Below are positions 1 to 8,626 of a stretch of DNA of 64,000 bases, piece after piece. The DNA is taken from assembly GCF_000698575.1 (NCBI RefSeq), contig NZ_JFHD01000017.1:91019-155018 (forward strand). Direction: 5' to 3'. Position 1 is the stretch's first letter. The number at the start of each line of letters is the position of its first letter. The stretch is from Caballeronia zhejiangensis. Its GTDB lineage: Bacteria > Pseudomonadota > Gammaproteobacteria > Burkholderiales > Burkholderiaceae. The notes beneath the pieces are model-generated. The model saw only the letters and a list, made by a program, of their open reading frames with translations. It was not told the origin of the DNA and did no database searches. A program made the translations under genes and the position numbers.

Positions 1-491
1 GCGGAAAAGCCGTTCACGACCATGCCGAGCGTCGCGACGATGAACACGTCGAGGCCCGCGACGGGCGCCGGGTCGAAGAGACGCTCGATCGCTTCGAGGA
101 CGATCGCGCCGCACGCGAACAGCAGGAGCGCGGCGTTGGCGAGCGACGCCAGAATCGACGAGCTGCCGAGACCGAACGTATAGCGCGCGTTCGGCCGGCG
201 CTTGCCGAGCCACACGGCGCCCCACGCGAGCAGCAGGCCGAGCACATCGGAGAGATTGTGGCCGGCGTCGGCGAGCAGCGCGGTCGAATGCGCGAGAAAG
301 CCGTAGATGGCCTGCACGATCACGATCAGCAGATTCAGGCCGACCGCGAGCGCGAACGTGCGGCCCTGCCCTTCCTGCGGCGCGTGATGATGGTGATGTC
401 CATGTCCGCCGTGCGCGTGCCCGTGCGCGTGCCCGTGCGCGTGCTCGTGCCCGTCGTGATGCTCGTGTTTGTCGTGCTGATGCGTGCTCAT
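1..491 (-). CDS. Cation diffusion facilitator (CDF) metal exporter, 3' end cut by window
   Basis: The first 163 codons are present and the gene runs off the left edge. The N-terminus (about residues 3-36) is very His-rich (HAHGHAHGHAHGG followed by a run of His), as in CzcD/DmeF-type CDF proteins, and would bind metal in the cytoplasm. Transmembrane segments follow; one holds the conserved HxxxD metal-site motif (LLADAGHNLSDVLG, about residues 73-86). CDF proteins export Zn, Co, Ni or Fe out of the cytosol by proton antiport. The start codon lies 25 bp after the stop of the ArsR-type regulator gene on the same strand, so the two are probably one metal-responsive operon. The metal cannot be told from this fragment. 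Confidence 0.93.
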   Translation of the reverse strand, partial: MSTHQHDKHEHHDGHEHAHGHAHGHAHGGHGHHHHHAPQEGQGRTFALAVGLNLLIVIVQAIYGFLAHSTALLADAGHNLSDVLGLLLAWGAVWLGKRRPNARYTFGLGSSSILASLANAALLLFACGAIVLEAIERLFDPAPVAGLDVFIVATLGMVVNGFS

Positions 492-516
492 CGGCGTGCT
501 CGTTGTTCGGTGAGTG

Positions 517-885
517 TCATTCGATGTCCGCGGCATCGGCCTGCGGCTCCGCGATGTGCTCTCGCAACTCGGCGAGCATCGTGCTGATATGGCGATCCGC
601 CGCCACGTAGAAAACCTGCTTGCCCTGGCGTTCGGCCCGCACGATTCGCGCCGCGCGCAAGAGCCGCAGATGATGGCTCACCAGCGACGCGGACAACCCG
701 AGCAACTCCGCGATCGCCCCCACCGCGCGCTTGCGTTCGACGCATGCGAGCACGATGCGCAGGCGCGTCGGGTCGCCGAGCAGACGGAACAGATCGGCGA
801 GCGGCACGACGCGGTCATCCGAAGTGATCGGGACGGCGGCGGAAGAATCGGAAACCGGATCGGAAGCCACGGACATCGTCAACAT
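517..885 (-). CDS. ArsR/SmtB-family metal-sensing repressor
   Basis: A 122-aa winged-helix protein of typical ArsR length. The recognition helix region reads LGLSASLVSHHLRLLRAA. The C-terminal helix carries D-R-H, ten residues, then H-I-A-E, which is the alpha-5 metal site (DxH-x10-HxxE) of SmtB/CzrA sensors. The Cys-rich alpha-3 site of arsenic or cadmium sensors is absent, with only one Cys nearby. It should therefore sense Zn, Co or Ni and repress its own gene and the downstream CDF exporter. The ATG at 885 sits inside a perfect palindrome. An in-frame ATG nine bases further in (876) is an alternative start. Neither has a clear Shine-Dalgarno sequence. Confidence 0.92.
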   Translation of the reverse strand: MLTMSVASDPVSDSSAAVPITSDDRVVPLADLFRLLGDPTRLRIVLACVERKRAVGAIAELLGLSASLVSHHLRLLRAARIVRAERQGKQVFYVAADRHISTMLAELREHIAEPQADAADIE

Positions 886-906
886 ATGAATAGATGTTCA
901 TATGTT
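881..906. promoter_or_regulatory. Operator-like palindrome for the ArsR-type regulator
   Basis: Two perfect 10-bp arms (AACATATGAA and TTCATATGTT) flank a 6-bp spacer. The centre reads TGAATA-GA-TGTTCA, the 12-2-12 type of inverted repeat bound by SmtB/CzrA-family repressors. It overlaps the regulator's first start codon and lies just upstream of a possible GTG start (909) of the divergent gene, so it may control both directions. Binding is inferred from symmetry and position. Confidence 0.75.
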
Positions 907-1007
907 AAGTGCCATCGCCGCAACAAGTCAACGTCGCTTTGGCGGGGCGCTGTCCCCGGTGTGGGAAAATGCGAGGTTTGCTTTTCCGGGACAGCAGTTT
1001 CCCCGTC

Positions 1008-2867
1008 ATGGACACCGTATTCGCCCGCGGTTTCGCGGCCCATCGCGACGGTCGCCTGACCGACGCGGAGCGCGACTATCAGGCCGCGCTCGCCGCCGAA
1101 CCCCATCATGTCGACGCCTTGCACTATCTCGGCGTGCTGCGCCATCAACAGGGCCAGCACGCGGAAGCGGCCGAGCTCGTGCGCCGCGCGGTCGACCTGC
1201 GCCCGACCGATGCCGGCCTGCAGCTCAATCTCGGCAACGCGCTGAAGGCGCTCGGCCGTCTCGACGACGCGATCGAGCGCTTTCGCAACGCGCTCACGCT
1301 CGCGCCGGGCTTTCCGCTCGCGCAGTACAACCTCGGCAACGCCTACACGGCGGCCGGCCGTCACGAAGACGCCGCCGACGCGTTCGAAAAGGCGCTGCGC
1401 CTGCAGCCGAACGACGCCGCCGCGTGGAACAACTTCGGCAACTCGCTTTCCGCGCTGCAGCGCTTCAAAGACGCCGCGCAGGCGTTCAGGCGCGCGCTCG
1501 CGCTGCGTCCCCGTCATGCCGGCGCGCACAACAATCTCGGCATGGCGTTGAACGCGCTCGGCGATACCCTCGGCGCGATCGCGCACTTTCGCGCCGCGCT
1601 CGACGCCGAGCCCAACTACGTCGCCGCGCACTTCAATCTCGGCAATCTCCTCGAAACGCACGGCCATCCGGAAGACGCGCTGCCAGCGCTGCAGAAAGCC
1701 GTCGCCTTGCATCCGCATTTCGCGCCGGGCTATTTCGGGCTTGGTCACGCGCTCGCGAAGCTGGGCCGTCACGATGACGCCATCGCGCACTTCGAGCGCG
1801 CGGTCGGGCTCGATCCGAAATACGGCGTCGCCTGGCTGTGCCTCGGCAACGCGCGGCTTGCGCTCGGCGCGCATCAGGCGGCGCTGCGCGCATTCGACGA
1901 AGCGTTGCGCATCGATCCTTCGATGCCCGCCGCGCATCTGAACCGGGCGCTGGCCCTGCTCGCCATCGGCGATTACGCGCGCGGTCTCGCCGGTTACGAG
2001 TGGCGTCTGCAGACGCCCGGCAGCGAGCCGCCGCCGCGCCTGCCACGCTGGAACGGCGAACCGATGCCGGGCCGCACGCTGCTCGTGCGCGCCGAGCAGG
2101 GCTTTGGCGACACCTTGCAGTTCGCGCGTTTCGTGCCGTTCGCGGCGAAGCTCGCCGGCAAGCTGGTGCTCGAAGTGCAGCCCGCGCTCGTGCCGCTGCT
2201 CGCGCCTGCCGCGCATGCCGCGCGCGTCGAACTGAAGAGCAAGTCAGATGGCGTCCCGGTGCACGCCGACGCGTTCTGTCCGCTGTTAAGCCTGCCGCTC
2301 GCGCTCGGCATGACCGAGCTCGACGCGATCCCGGCGCGCGCGCCCTATCTCGTCGTGCCCGCCGAATACCGGCGCAAGTGGCGCGGCTCGATCGGTGGCC
2401 AGCACAAGCGCAAGATCGGCATCGCCTGGTCCGGACGGATGCAGCCGGGCGAAACGCGCTCGATCCCTGTCGCCGAGCTCGCGCCGCTGTTCGCGCTCGA
2501 AGGCATCGACTGGGTCGTGCTGCAGCCGTTCGTCACGGGCCGCGAGCGTGACTTGCTGGGCGCGCATCCGAACGCGGCATCGATTCATCTGCTGGAAAAC
2601 CGGCTCGAAAACTTCGCCGATACGGGCGCGATCGTCGATCGGCTCGACGCCGTCGTCTCCGTCGATACGTCCGTCGCGCACCTCGCGGGCGCGCTCGGCA
2701 AGCCGCTCTGGGTAATGCTGCCGTTCGCCGCCGACTGGCGCTGGGGCATCGGCAGCGCCGAATGCGCGTGGTATCCGGGCGCGCGGCTCGTGCGTCAGCG
2801 CGCGCCGGGGCAATGGCGCGAAGTCATCGACGACACCGCGGCGGCGCTGGCTGCGCTTCCCGAATAA
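1008..2867 (+). CDS. TPR-repeat protein with C-terminal GT9-like glycosyltransferase domain
   Basis: A 619-aa protein. About residues 5-340 are eight or nine tandem tetratricopeptide repeats (recurring patterns such as NLGNALKALGRLDDAIERF). The last 280 residues resemble ADP-heptose-type glycosyltransferase folds, including DTSVAHLAGALGKPLWVMLP near the end. Similar TPR-GT fusions are common in Burkholderia and are often annotated only as TPR proteins; the substrate is unknown. I chose the ATG at 1008 because the TPR region begins immediately after it. An in-frame GTG at 909 would add 33 residues containing a CPRCG motif and is less likely. A terminator follows the stop. Confidence 0.85.
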   Translation: MDTVFARGFAAHRDGRLTDAERDYQAALAAEPHHVDALHYLGVLRHQQGQHAEAAELVRRAVDLRPTDAGLQLNLGNALKALGRLDDAIERFRNALTLAPGFPLAQYNLGNAYTAAGRHEDAADAFEKALRLQPNDAAAWNNFGNSLSALQRFKDAAQAFRRALALRPRHAGAHNNLGMALNALGDTLGAIAHFRAALDAEPNYVAAHFNLGNLLETHGHPEDALPALQKAVALHPHFAPGYFGLGHALAKLGRHDDAIAHFERAVGLDPKYGVAWLCLGNARLALGAHQAALRAFDEALRIDPSMPAAHLNRALALLAIGDYARGLAGYEWRLQTPGSEPPPRLPRWNGEPMPGRTLLVRAEQGFGDTLQFARFVPFAAKLAGKLVLEVQPALVPLLAPAAHAARVELKSKSDGVPVHADAFCPLLSLPLALGMTELDAIPARAPYLVVPAEYRRKWRGSIGGQHKRKIGIAWSGRMQPGETRSIPVAELAPLFALEGIDWVVLQPFVTGRERDLLGAHPNAASIHLLENRLENFADTGAIVDRLDAVVSVDTSVAHLAGALGKPLWVMLPFAADWRWGIGSAECAWYPGARLVRQRAPGQWREVIDDTAAALAALPE

Positions 2868-2870
2868 GAA

Positions 2871-2902
2871 ATCCCCGCTTCATCATCGGCGGGGATTTTT
2901 TT
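2871..2902. terminator. Rho-independent terminator, probably bidirectional
   Basis: ATCCCCGC pairs with GCGGGGAT across a 10-nt loop and is followed by seven T on the + strand. The minus-strand side is also T-rich. It separates two convergent genes. Confidence 0.85.
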
Positions 2903-2918
2903 CGACTGTTCAGCCGGA

Positions 2919-4214
2919 TCACGCCGTCTTGTACTGATTGCGCGCCTCGGGCGACCGATACAGCACGAGCGTCGCGATCAGGCCGCACACCGCGGCAAGT
3001 CCCATCCACAGTCCGGGCGCGGCCTTGTTGCCGGTCGCGTGGATCAGATACGTCGAGATCGCGGGCGTGAAACCGCCGATGGTCGTCGCGAGGCTATAGG
3101 CCATCGAGAAGCCGGTCGTGCGTACATCGACGGGCATTACTTCGGTCAGCGCCACCACCATCGCGCCGTTGTAGCTGCCGTACAGGAACGAGAGCCACAG
3201 TTCGCACATCAGCAGACGCACGAACGACGGCTCCGCGACGAGCCATTGCACGACCGGATACGACGTCAGAATGGTGAGAATCGTAAAGACGAGCAACACC
3301 GGGCGGCGGCCGACGCGATCCGAGACCGCGCCCATCAGCGGCAGCCAGACGAGATTCGAGATGCCGACGCATACGGTCACGACGAGCGCATCGATCGCGG
3401 AGAGCTTCAGCACTTCCTTGCCGAAGGTCGGCGTGTACGCGGTGATCATGTAGAACGACACCGTCGTCATGATGACCATGCCCATGCCGGCCAGCACGAT
3501 GCCCCAGTTCTGCCCGATCGAGCGCGCGATCTCGCCCATGCTCGGACGATGCTTCCGCGCGAGGAACTCGTCTGTTTCACGCAGCGAGCGCCGCACGATG
3601 AAGAGAAACGGCACGATCAGGCAGCCGATCAAAAACGGCACGCGCCAGCCCCACGCGGTCATCTGCTCGGGCGGAAGGAGCCGGTTCATGATGACGCCGA
3701 TCAGGGCGGCGAACACGACGGCGACCTGCTGGCTGCCCGACTGCCACGAACAATAGAAGCCCTTGTTGCCCCTGGTCGCGATTTCGGACAGATACACGGA
3801 GACGCCGCCCAGCTCCACGCCGGCCGAGAATCCTTGCAGCAGCCGCCCGCCTAGTACGATGACCGGCGCGAGCGCACCGATGGTCGCGTAGCCCGGCACG
3901 AGCGCGACGCACGCGGTCCCGGCGGCCATCAGCCCGAGCGTGAGGATCAGGCCCTTGCGCCGGCCGTGATGATCGATATAGGCGCCGAGCACGATGGCGC
4001 CGACCGGCCGCATCAGAAAGCCCGCGCCGAAGACGGACAGCGCGAGCATCAGCGAGGCGAATTCGTTGCCGCTCGGAAAATAGGTTTTGGCGATCGCCGA
4101 GGCGTAATAGCCGTAGACCATGAAGTCATACATTTCGAGGAAGTTTCCGCTGACGACGCGAAACACCGTCTTGAACTTCGACTCGTTGGCGGGTGCTACG
4201 TGGGCTGTGGACAT
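2919..4214 (-). CDS. MFS transporter of the metabolite:proton symporter type (citrate/shikimate/proline-like)
   Basis: 431 aa with about 12 transmembrane segments. NFLEMYDFMVYGYYA near residue 25 and the loop 2-3 sequence GAYIDHHGRRKGL are typical of the MHS subfamily (CitA, ShiA, ProP, KgtP). A second GRR motif occurs in loop 8-9 (SDRVGRRPVLL). It should import an organic acid or compatible solute with protons at the inner membrane; the substrate is not determinable here. The start is the ATG of MSTAHVAP, because upstream in-frame sequence lacks family-like residues. No adjacent catabolic gene helps to assign it. Confidence 0.88.
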   Translation of the reverse strand: MSTAHVAPANESKFKTVFRVVSGNFLEMYDFMVYGYYASAIAKTYFPSGNEFASLMLALSVFGAGFLMRPVGAIVLGAYIDHHGRRKGLILTLGLMAAGTACVALVPGYATIGALAPVIVLGGRLLQGFSAGVELGGVSVYLSEIATRGNKGFYCSWQSGSQQVAVVFAALIGVIMNRLLPPEQMTAWGWRVPFLIGCLIVPFLFIVRRSLRETDEFLARKHRPSMGEIARSIGQNWGIVLAGMGMVIMTTVSFYMITAYTPTFGKEVLKLSAIDALVVTVCVGISNLVWLPLMGAVSDRVGRRPVLLVFTILTILTSYPVVQWLVAEPSFVRLLMCELWLSFLYGSYNGAMVVALTEVMPVDVRTTGFSMAYSLATTIGGFTPAISTYLIHATGNKAAPGLWMGLAAVCGLIATLVLYRSPEARNQYKTA

Positions 4215-4461
4215 GAATTTCTCGAAAGAGCTGTGGGCGCACTTCAGTTTTTGGTTTCGGCGTGGCCGCAAGACCGTAGACGGTCGCCGTGCTCGGCCGG
4301 CCGCGACGACGGGACGACTTGTGCCATCTTTTGTAAGCGCAACGTCGACAATCTTAACGCCGCGCCGCTCGCGACTGTACACAACTTCGCGCAATATCGC
4401 CGAAATAAAGCTTAAAATACGATTACGTATGCCTAACTTTTAACTGACAGCACCTCAAAAG

Positions 4462-4974
4462 ATGAACGCGAATATCAGGCTACGCACGGCGACCGCCGAA
4501 GACACCGCCCTCATCGCCTCGATGCACGCGTCGAGTTGGGCGTCGGCGTATCGGGGCATCCTGCCGGACGAGTATCTCGACCGCGATCTGAGCGCGGAGC
4601 GCGCCGAACATTGGATCGCACGCATGAAGGATGTCGCGGCCGGCGCGGCGACCGTGTTCATCGCGGAGCACGAGGGCGAGCCGGTCGGCTTCATCTGTCT
4701 CGTCGAGCCGGATGCGGCGGGCAGCGTGCTCGTCGACAATCTGCACGCGCTGCCGGGACATCGCGGCCTCGGCACCGGCACCGCGATGCTCGAGGAAGCG
4801 GCGCGTTGGGCACGCGCACGCGGGGCGCGGGAACTGTATCTTTCCGTGCTCGAAGAGAACGCCGCGGCGATCGGCTTTTACGAATCGCGCGGCTGGCAAC
4901 TCGCGGCGCGCGAAGCGGATCACATGGCGGGCGTCGCGCTTTTCTCTCTTCGATACGTGTATCCGCTCGACTGA
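4462..4974 (+). CDS. GNAT-family N-acetyltransferase
   Basis: 170 aa, a normal length for a single-domain GNAT enzyme. The acetyl-CoA binding motif A is visible as HRGLGTGTAMLEEAARWA (about residues 99-116), and the C-terminal region has the usual NAAAIGFYESRGW motif. The acceptor could be an amino group on a small molecule or protein; nothing in the sequence fixes it. It stands alone between the divergent MFS gene and an uncharacterised membrane protein gene. The AT-richer stretch just upstream (about 4380-4440) is a plausible promoter region. Confidence 0.9.
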   Translation: MNANIRLRTATAEDTALIASMHASSWASAYRGILPDEYLDRDLSAERAEHWIARMKDVAAGAATVFIAEHEGEPVGFICLVEPDAAGSVLVDNLHALPGHRGLGTGTAMLEEAARWARARGARELYLSVLEENAAAIGFYESRGWQLAAREADHMAGVALFSLRYVYPLD

Positions 4975-5185
4975 GCACACGAGGATCGGCTCGGTCAATA
5001 AGCATTCCTGTCAAAAATCGACAATAGGAATCTTCTGGTCGTCGGGGACGTGACCGTTTCGTATGATCGCGGGTCGAAATTTCGGCGATTCTCGCGTCGA
5101 ACCCGCGGTGCTGTCTCCATACACCGCGATGGTCCGGGTGAGTTGTCGCGTTGCCCACGCCCGGGCGCATGCATGTGGAATCTTC

Positions 5186-6205
5186 ATGTCCGAACCCTTG
5201 ATCGTAGTGGAAGGCAATCTGCGTCTGCCGGCGCTGCGCGTGCTGAAGGATCCGTCCTTGAAATTCGGTTGCGAGTGGACGCCCGCGTGCGCGCGACCTG
5301 TCCAGTCGGAATCCGAAGTCGCGCTGTTCGCCGCGCGCTTCGCCACGGCTTATGTGCCGGCGCCGAGCCTGTCCGACACCAGTTCGCCCTATCGCGCCAC
5401 GAGCCTGTGGGGCGTGTTCGGCAAAGAGGACATTCCCCGCGCGATGCTGCGCCTCATGCAAGGCTCGAATGCCCCGAGCAACGCCAGCGACTCGCGCACC
5501 GATCCCATCCAACTGGCGGTCAACGCTCCGACGACCGCGCGGACCTATCGCCTGAGCGCGCCGGTCGCGACTGCGATCGCGGCGGCTTGCGGCGTGTTCA
5601 TCGTATGGCTCGTGCTCGGATATCCGTCGGACTCGAAGCGCGACGCCGCACCGGCCGCGCAGAGCGAGACGCGCACGCAGCAAGCCGAGCCCGCATCGGC
5701 TCCGGCGCCGGTCGCGGCGACCGCCGTATCGACGGCCGATCAACCCGCGACGGACGCGCAGCCTTCGGTCGCGGAGCCTCCCGCCTCGCTCCCGGCCGCA
5801 ACCGCCAATGACTCCGTCGCGCCAGGAATCGTGACTGCTGACAATCCGAAGTCACCTGCGGCATCGACGGCAGGACCGGAAAAGAACGGCGGTCGTGTGC
5901 GAGCCGTACTGACGCCGCGAGGGAAGCCGGCCTTTTACCGCATCCCTGCGTCGGACGCGCGCGTCGTGAAGCAGGAATCGGCGCGACCGGCGCGGGCGAC
6001 GCGGGTCGAAAAAATCGCGAGCCGGTCCGCCAAGCACGGACCCGCGCGGCGCACGCGCTCGACGCCGGCCGCAACAATCGCGAGCCAGTCGAAGGCGTCG
6101 GAATCGACGAATCCGGCCACGCTCTACGCGATGCTTCAGCACTCACCGACACTCGACAGCAACGCGGCCTCGTCCGGTCGCGCATCCGCGAACAGCGCGC
6201 GCTGA
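5186..6205 (+). CDS. Membrane protein of unknown function with Ala/Pro-rich basic C-terminal region
   Basis: 339 aa from the ATG of MSEPLIVV; a weak GGA lies upstream. Residues 1-120 are soluble with no motif I recognise. A single transmembrane helix (about residues 128-149, AACGVFIVWLVLGY) follows. The remaining 190 residues are low-complexity Ala/Pro/Ser/Thr, becoming rich in Arg and Lys, and probably disordered. This resembles a bitopic envelope protein, but no function can be assigned. The next gene (51 bp on, same strand) encodes a secreted coiled-coil protein, so the two may be co-transcribed. An open frame extends upstream to 5063, but that stretch does not look coding. Confidence 0.75.
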   Translation: MSEPLIVVEGNLRLPALRVLKDPSLKFGCEWTPACARPVQSESEVALFAARFATAYVPAPSLSDTSSPYRATSLWGVFGKEDIPRAMLRLMQGSNAPSNASDSRTDPIQLAVNAPTTARTYRLSAPVATAIAAACGVFIVWLVLGYPSDSKRDAAPAAQSETRTQQAEPASAPAPVAATAVSTADQPATDAQPSVAEPPASLPAATANDSVAPGIVTADNPKSPAASTAGPEKNGGRVRAVLTPRGKPAFYRIPASDARVVKQESARPARATRVEKIASRSAKHGPARRTRSTPAATIASQSKASESTNPATLYAMLQHSPTLDSNAASSGRASANSAR

Positions 6206-6256
6206 AGCGCGCAATACGCATCAGAACGATCAACCATTCCCGGCCACGACGCCAAC

Positions 6257-6970
6257 ATGAAGCAACTACGTCATCATCTCCGTTACGCGACGCTCGCCCT
6301 CGCCTTGTCCCTGTGTGGTTTCCTTGCGCCTTTCGGCAGCACGTTCGCGGCGCCCGCAACGGCGGCGAAATCCGCCGCAAGCGAGCCCGCGCAACCCGCG
6401 CCCGTAGACCTCTCCGACTTGACCGCCAACTCGAACGCGCCGCGCGTCGAGGGGAACATCGCCGAGTTGCAGAGTCTCGTGCAGGCGGGAAGCCTCACCG
6501 AGTTGCGCGCCACGCGCAACGGCAGTTACGGGGCGCGGCTCTACTTCCTCGCGCAGGAAATGCTGTATTACGTCGCGCTGTCGCAGGACGCGCGGTTGTG
6601 GCGCGTCGTGAAGACACAGGACGCGGCCCGCGCGGAAACGATCTACGCGCAGTTCTCACGCAAGAGCTTCGAGCTTGCCGATGGCGAAATCCGCCGCGCG
6701 CAATTGCAGGCGCAGAAAGCGCTGCTCGATCGCGTGATCGCGAAATCGGCGGATCGCGCCAACCGTCTCACCGCCGATCTCGAACTCGCGCAGCAGCAGG
6801 ATTCGCAGGTGTCGCAACGTCAGCAGCAATTGCAGGCCGAATCGGCCGTGCTGCAGACGGACAAGCTCGAAGCCGAACGTAAGCTGCGCACGCTGCAGTT
6901 GCAGGTCGAGCAGCTTCAAAAGCAGACGGAAGCCGGACTCGCGCCGGTGAGCGCGTCGCCGTCGCGTTGA
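6257..6970 (+). CDS. Secreted coiled-coil protein, DUF2968-like
   Basis: 237 aa. A Sec signal peptide occupies about residues 1-32 (hydrophobic core LALALSLCGFLAPF, cleavage near TFA-AP). The mature part has a short linker, then a globular region (SLTELRATRNGSYGARLYF) and a long coiled coil from about residue 140 to 225 rich in Gln, Glu, Lys and Leu. It resembles the DUF2968 family, known mainly from Burkholderiales and without an assigned role; this match is from memory. It is probably periplasmic. It follows the bitopic membrane protein gene in the same direction and ends at a strong terminator. Confidence 0.78.
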   Translation: MKQLRHHLRYATLALALSLCGFLAPFGSTFAAPATAAKSAASEPAQPAPVDLSDLTANSNAPRVEGNIAELQSLVQAGSLTELRATRNGSYGARLYFLAQEMLYYVALSQDARLWRVVKTQDAARAETIYAQFSRKSFELADGEIRRAQLQAQKALLDRVIAKSADRANRLTADLELAQQQDSQVSQRQQQLQAESAVLQTDKLEAERKLRTLQLQVEQLQKQTEAGLAPVSASPSR

Positions 6971-6998
6971 TCTGCGCGATACGCATCTGAAAACGAAG

Positions 6999-7025
6999 AA
7001 GGCCCGCTCGATCCGAGCGGGCCTT
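6999..7025. terminator. Bidirectional terminator between convergent genes
   Basis: A 12-bp stem, AAGGCCCGCTCG pairing with CGAGCGGGCCTT across a 3-nt ATC loop. It lies between the stop codons of the DUF2968-like gene and the C26-family hydrolase gene. Confidence 0.8.
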
Positions 7026-7057
7026 CCTGCTTGGCGACGTCGGAAACGCGTCTCGCG

Positions 7058-8464
7058 TCAGAAGCGTGTTTCGCGCGCGACGCGCAGAAACGTATCGAGC
7101 AGCGGCGTGCAATCGAGCAGTTCCGCGCCGCCCGCGCGATGAAACTCCGGATGCCACTGCACGCCGACGACAAACGGCGCCTTCCGGTAGCGCACCGCCT
7201 CGATGATCCCATCGGAGGCCGACACCGCCTCGATGTTCAGATCGCGCCCGATCGTCTTCACCGCCTGATGGTGGATCGAGTTGACGATCGCCTCGCGCTG
7301 GTTGGGGAACATGTTGACGAGCGTGGAGCCTTCGGGGAAGCGGATCGAATGCCTATGCTGGTCGTACTGCTCGTTGACGTGGATGCCGGCCGTGGGCACA
7401 TCGGTGGCGATGTCGCCGTAAAGCGTGCCGCCGAACGCCACGTTGATGAGCTGACAGCCGCGGCACACGCCGAGCACCGGCTTGCCCGACTCGACGAACT
7501 CATGCAGCAACTCCAGTTCGTACATATCGCGCACGCGGTCGCCCGGCCATTCGGGACGCGTCGTCGCTTCTTCGTACGACTGCGGCGAGACGTCCGCGCC
7601 GCCTTGCAGCAGCAGGCCGTCGAGATGCTTCGCGTAGTCGCGCAGACGGATATTGCTCGTGTGCAGCATGCCCTGATTGCCGACCGTCGGAATCATGAAC
7701 ACGAGCACGTCGCGCGACATCACCCAATGCGCGATGGATTCCTCGAGATATTGCAGCGTCTTGCCGCGCAACCCTTTCGCGCCCGGCTCCGGATGAAAGA
7801 TCCGCGCCGACACGCCGATGCGCAACGTGCGCTGAGTCATGCGCTGTCCCGCGCGATCGAAAATCTGCCGCGCGCGCGCCGCGATCACGCGGCCAAAGAC
7901 GGACCACGCCGAATCGGATTGCTTGAGATACGCGGGTTGAGGCTGCGCGGACGTCTGCTCGGTGGCGGGCAGCGGCGGCGGGTTGAGCTTGCCGAAGTCC
8001 GGCGCCTCGGTGAATTCGGGCGGCAGAACGGTGGCGCGGCCAGTCGGGGAATCGGATGACGCGGATTGCGCGTTGGCGGTGCTGGCGGCTTCCGCATCGG
8101 TCGCGGCCTCGAAGTTTTCGGCGAGGCTCGCACGCGGTTTCGCCGATGCGCGCTGCTTCTCGCGCACCGCGGCTTCCTGCGCGGCGGTCGCGCTAGCCGC
8201 CGATGCGCGCGCCTCGCGGGCGTCCTGCAGCGCGTCGTCGCGGCGGGCTTGCGCCGTGTCGGCCGGCTCGACGTTCGACGCGCTCGAAGGCGCATCCGTC
8301 GATGCCCGTTCGGTCGCGCTCGCCTGCGGACCGGGCGCCGAGGCCGCGGCGGCGGCTTCGGGCGAGGCCGTCGGGTTCGCGCTGCGCGGGGCGGCTTGTG
8401 AATCGGCGCCGCTGCGGCGGGCGTCGGTGCTGCTTGCGTCGTTGGACGTTTTGTTATCGCTCAT
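7058..8464 (-). CDS. Peptidase C26 family hydrolase (gamma-glutamyl-GABA hydrolase-like) with long disordered N-terminus
   Basis: 468 aa. The C-terminal ~250 residues are a class I glutamine amidotransferase-like fold: LLQGGADVSP, the nucleophile elbow VLGVCRGCQLIN (catalytic Cys), and VGVQWHPEF (catalytic His with its Glu). This matches PuuD-type enzymes that hydrolyse gamma-glutamyl-GABA or related gamma-glutamyl amides. The first ~215 residues are Ala/Ser/Thr/Glu-rich, low complexity and probably disordered, nearly doubling the usual ~250-aa length. No puuA/B/C partner gene is adjacent, so the substrate is uncertain. Start is ATG (MSDNKTSND). Confidence 0.85.
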   Translation of the reverse strand: MSDNKTSNDASSTDARRSGADSQAAPRSANPTASPEAAAAASAPGPQASATERASTDAPSSASNVEPADTAQARRDDALQDAREARASAASATAAQEAAVREKQRASAKPRASLAENFEAATDAEAASTANAQSASSDSPTGRATVLPPEFTEAPDFGKLNPPPLPATEQTSAQPQPAYLKQSDSAWSVFGRVIAARARQIFDRAGQRMTQRTLRIGVSARIFHPEPGAKGLRGKTLQYLEESIAHWVMSRDVLVFMIPTVGNQGMLHTSNIRLRDYAKHLDGLLLQGGADVSPQSYEEATTRPEWPGDRVRDMYELELLHEFVESGKPVLGVCRGCQLINVAFGGTLYGDIATDVPTAGIHVNEQYDQHRHSIRFPEGSTLVNMFPNQREAIVNSIHHQAVKTIGRDLNIEAVSASDGIIEAVRYRKAPFVVGVQWHPEFHRAGGAELLDCTPLLDTFLRVARETRF

Positions 8465-8626
8465 TCCTGATTCAGGCGCTCGAACGCCATAAGGAGAGTG
8501 GACAAACCCCGATTATCCGCCTGAGACCTGCACGGGGCAAACCAGCACACATTTGGTCACATTGGCTCACATTATCGCGGGAACCCGGTGCGGGCCGCTG
8601 TCGGGGCTATCCCGTGACGAAGACCC

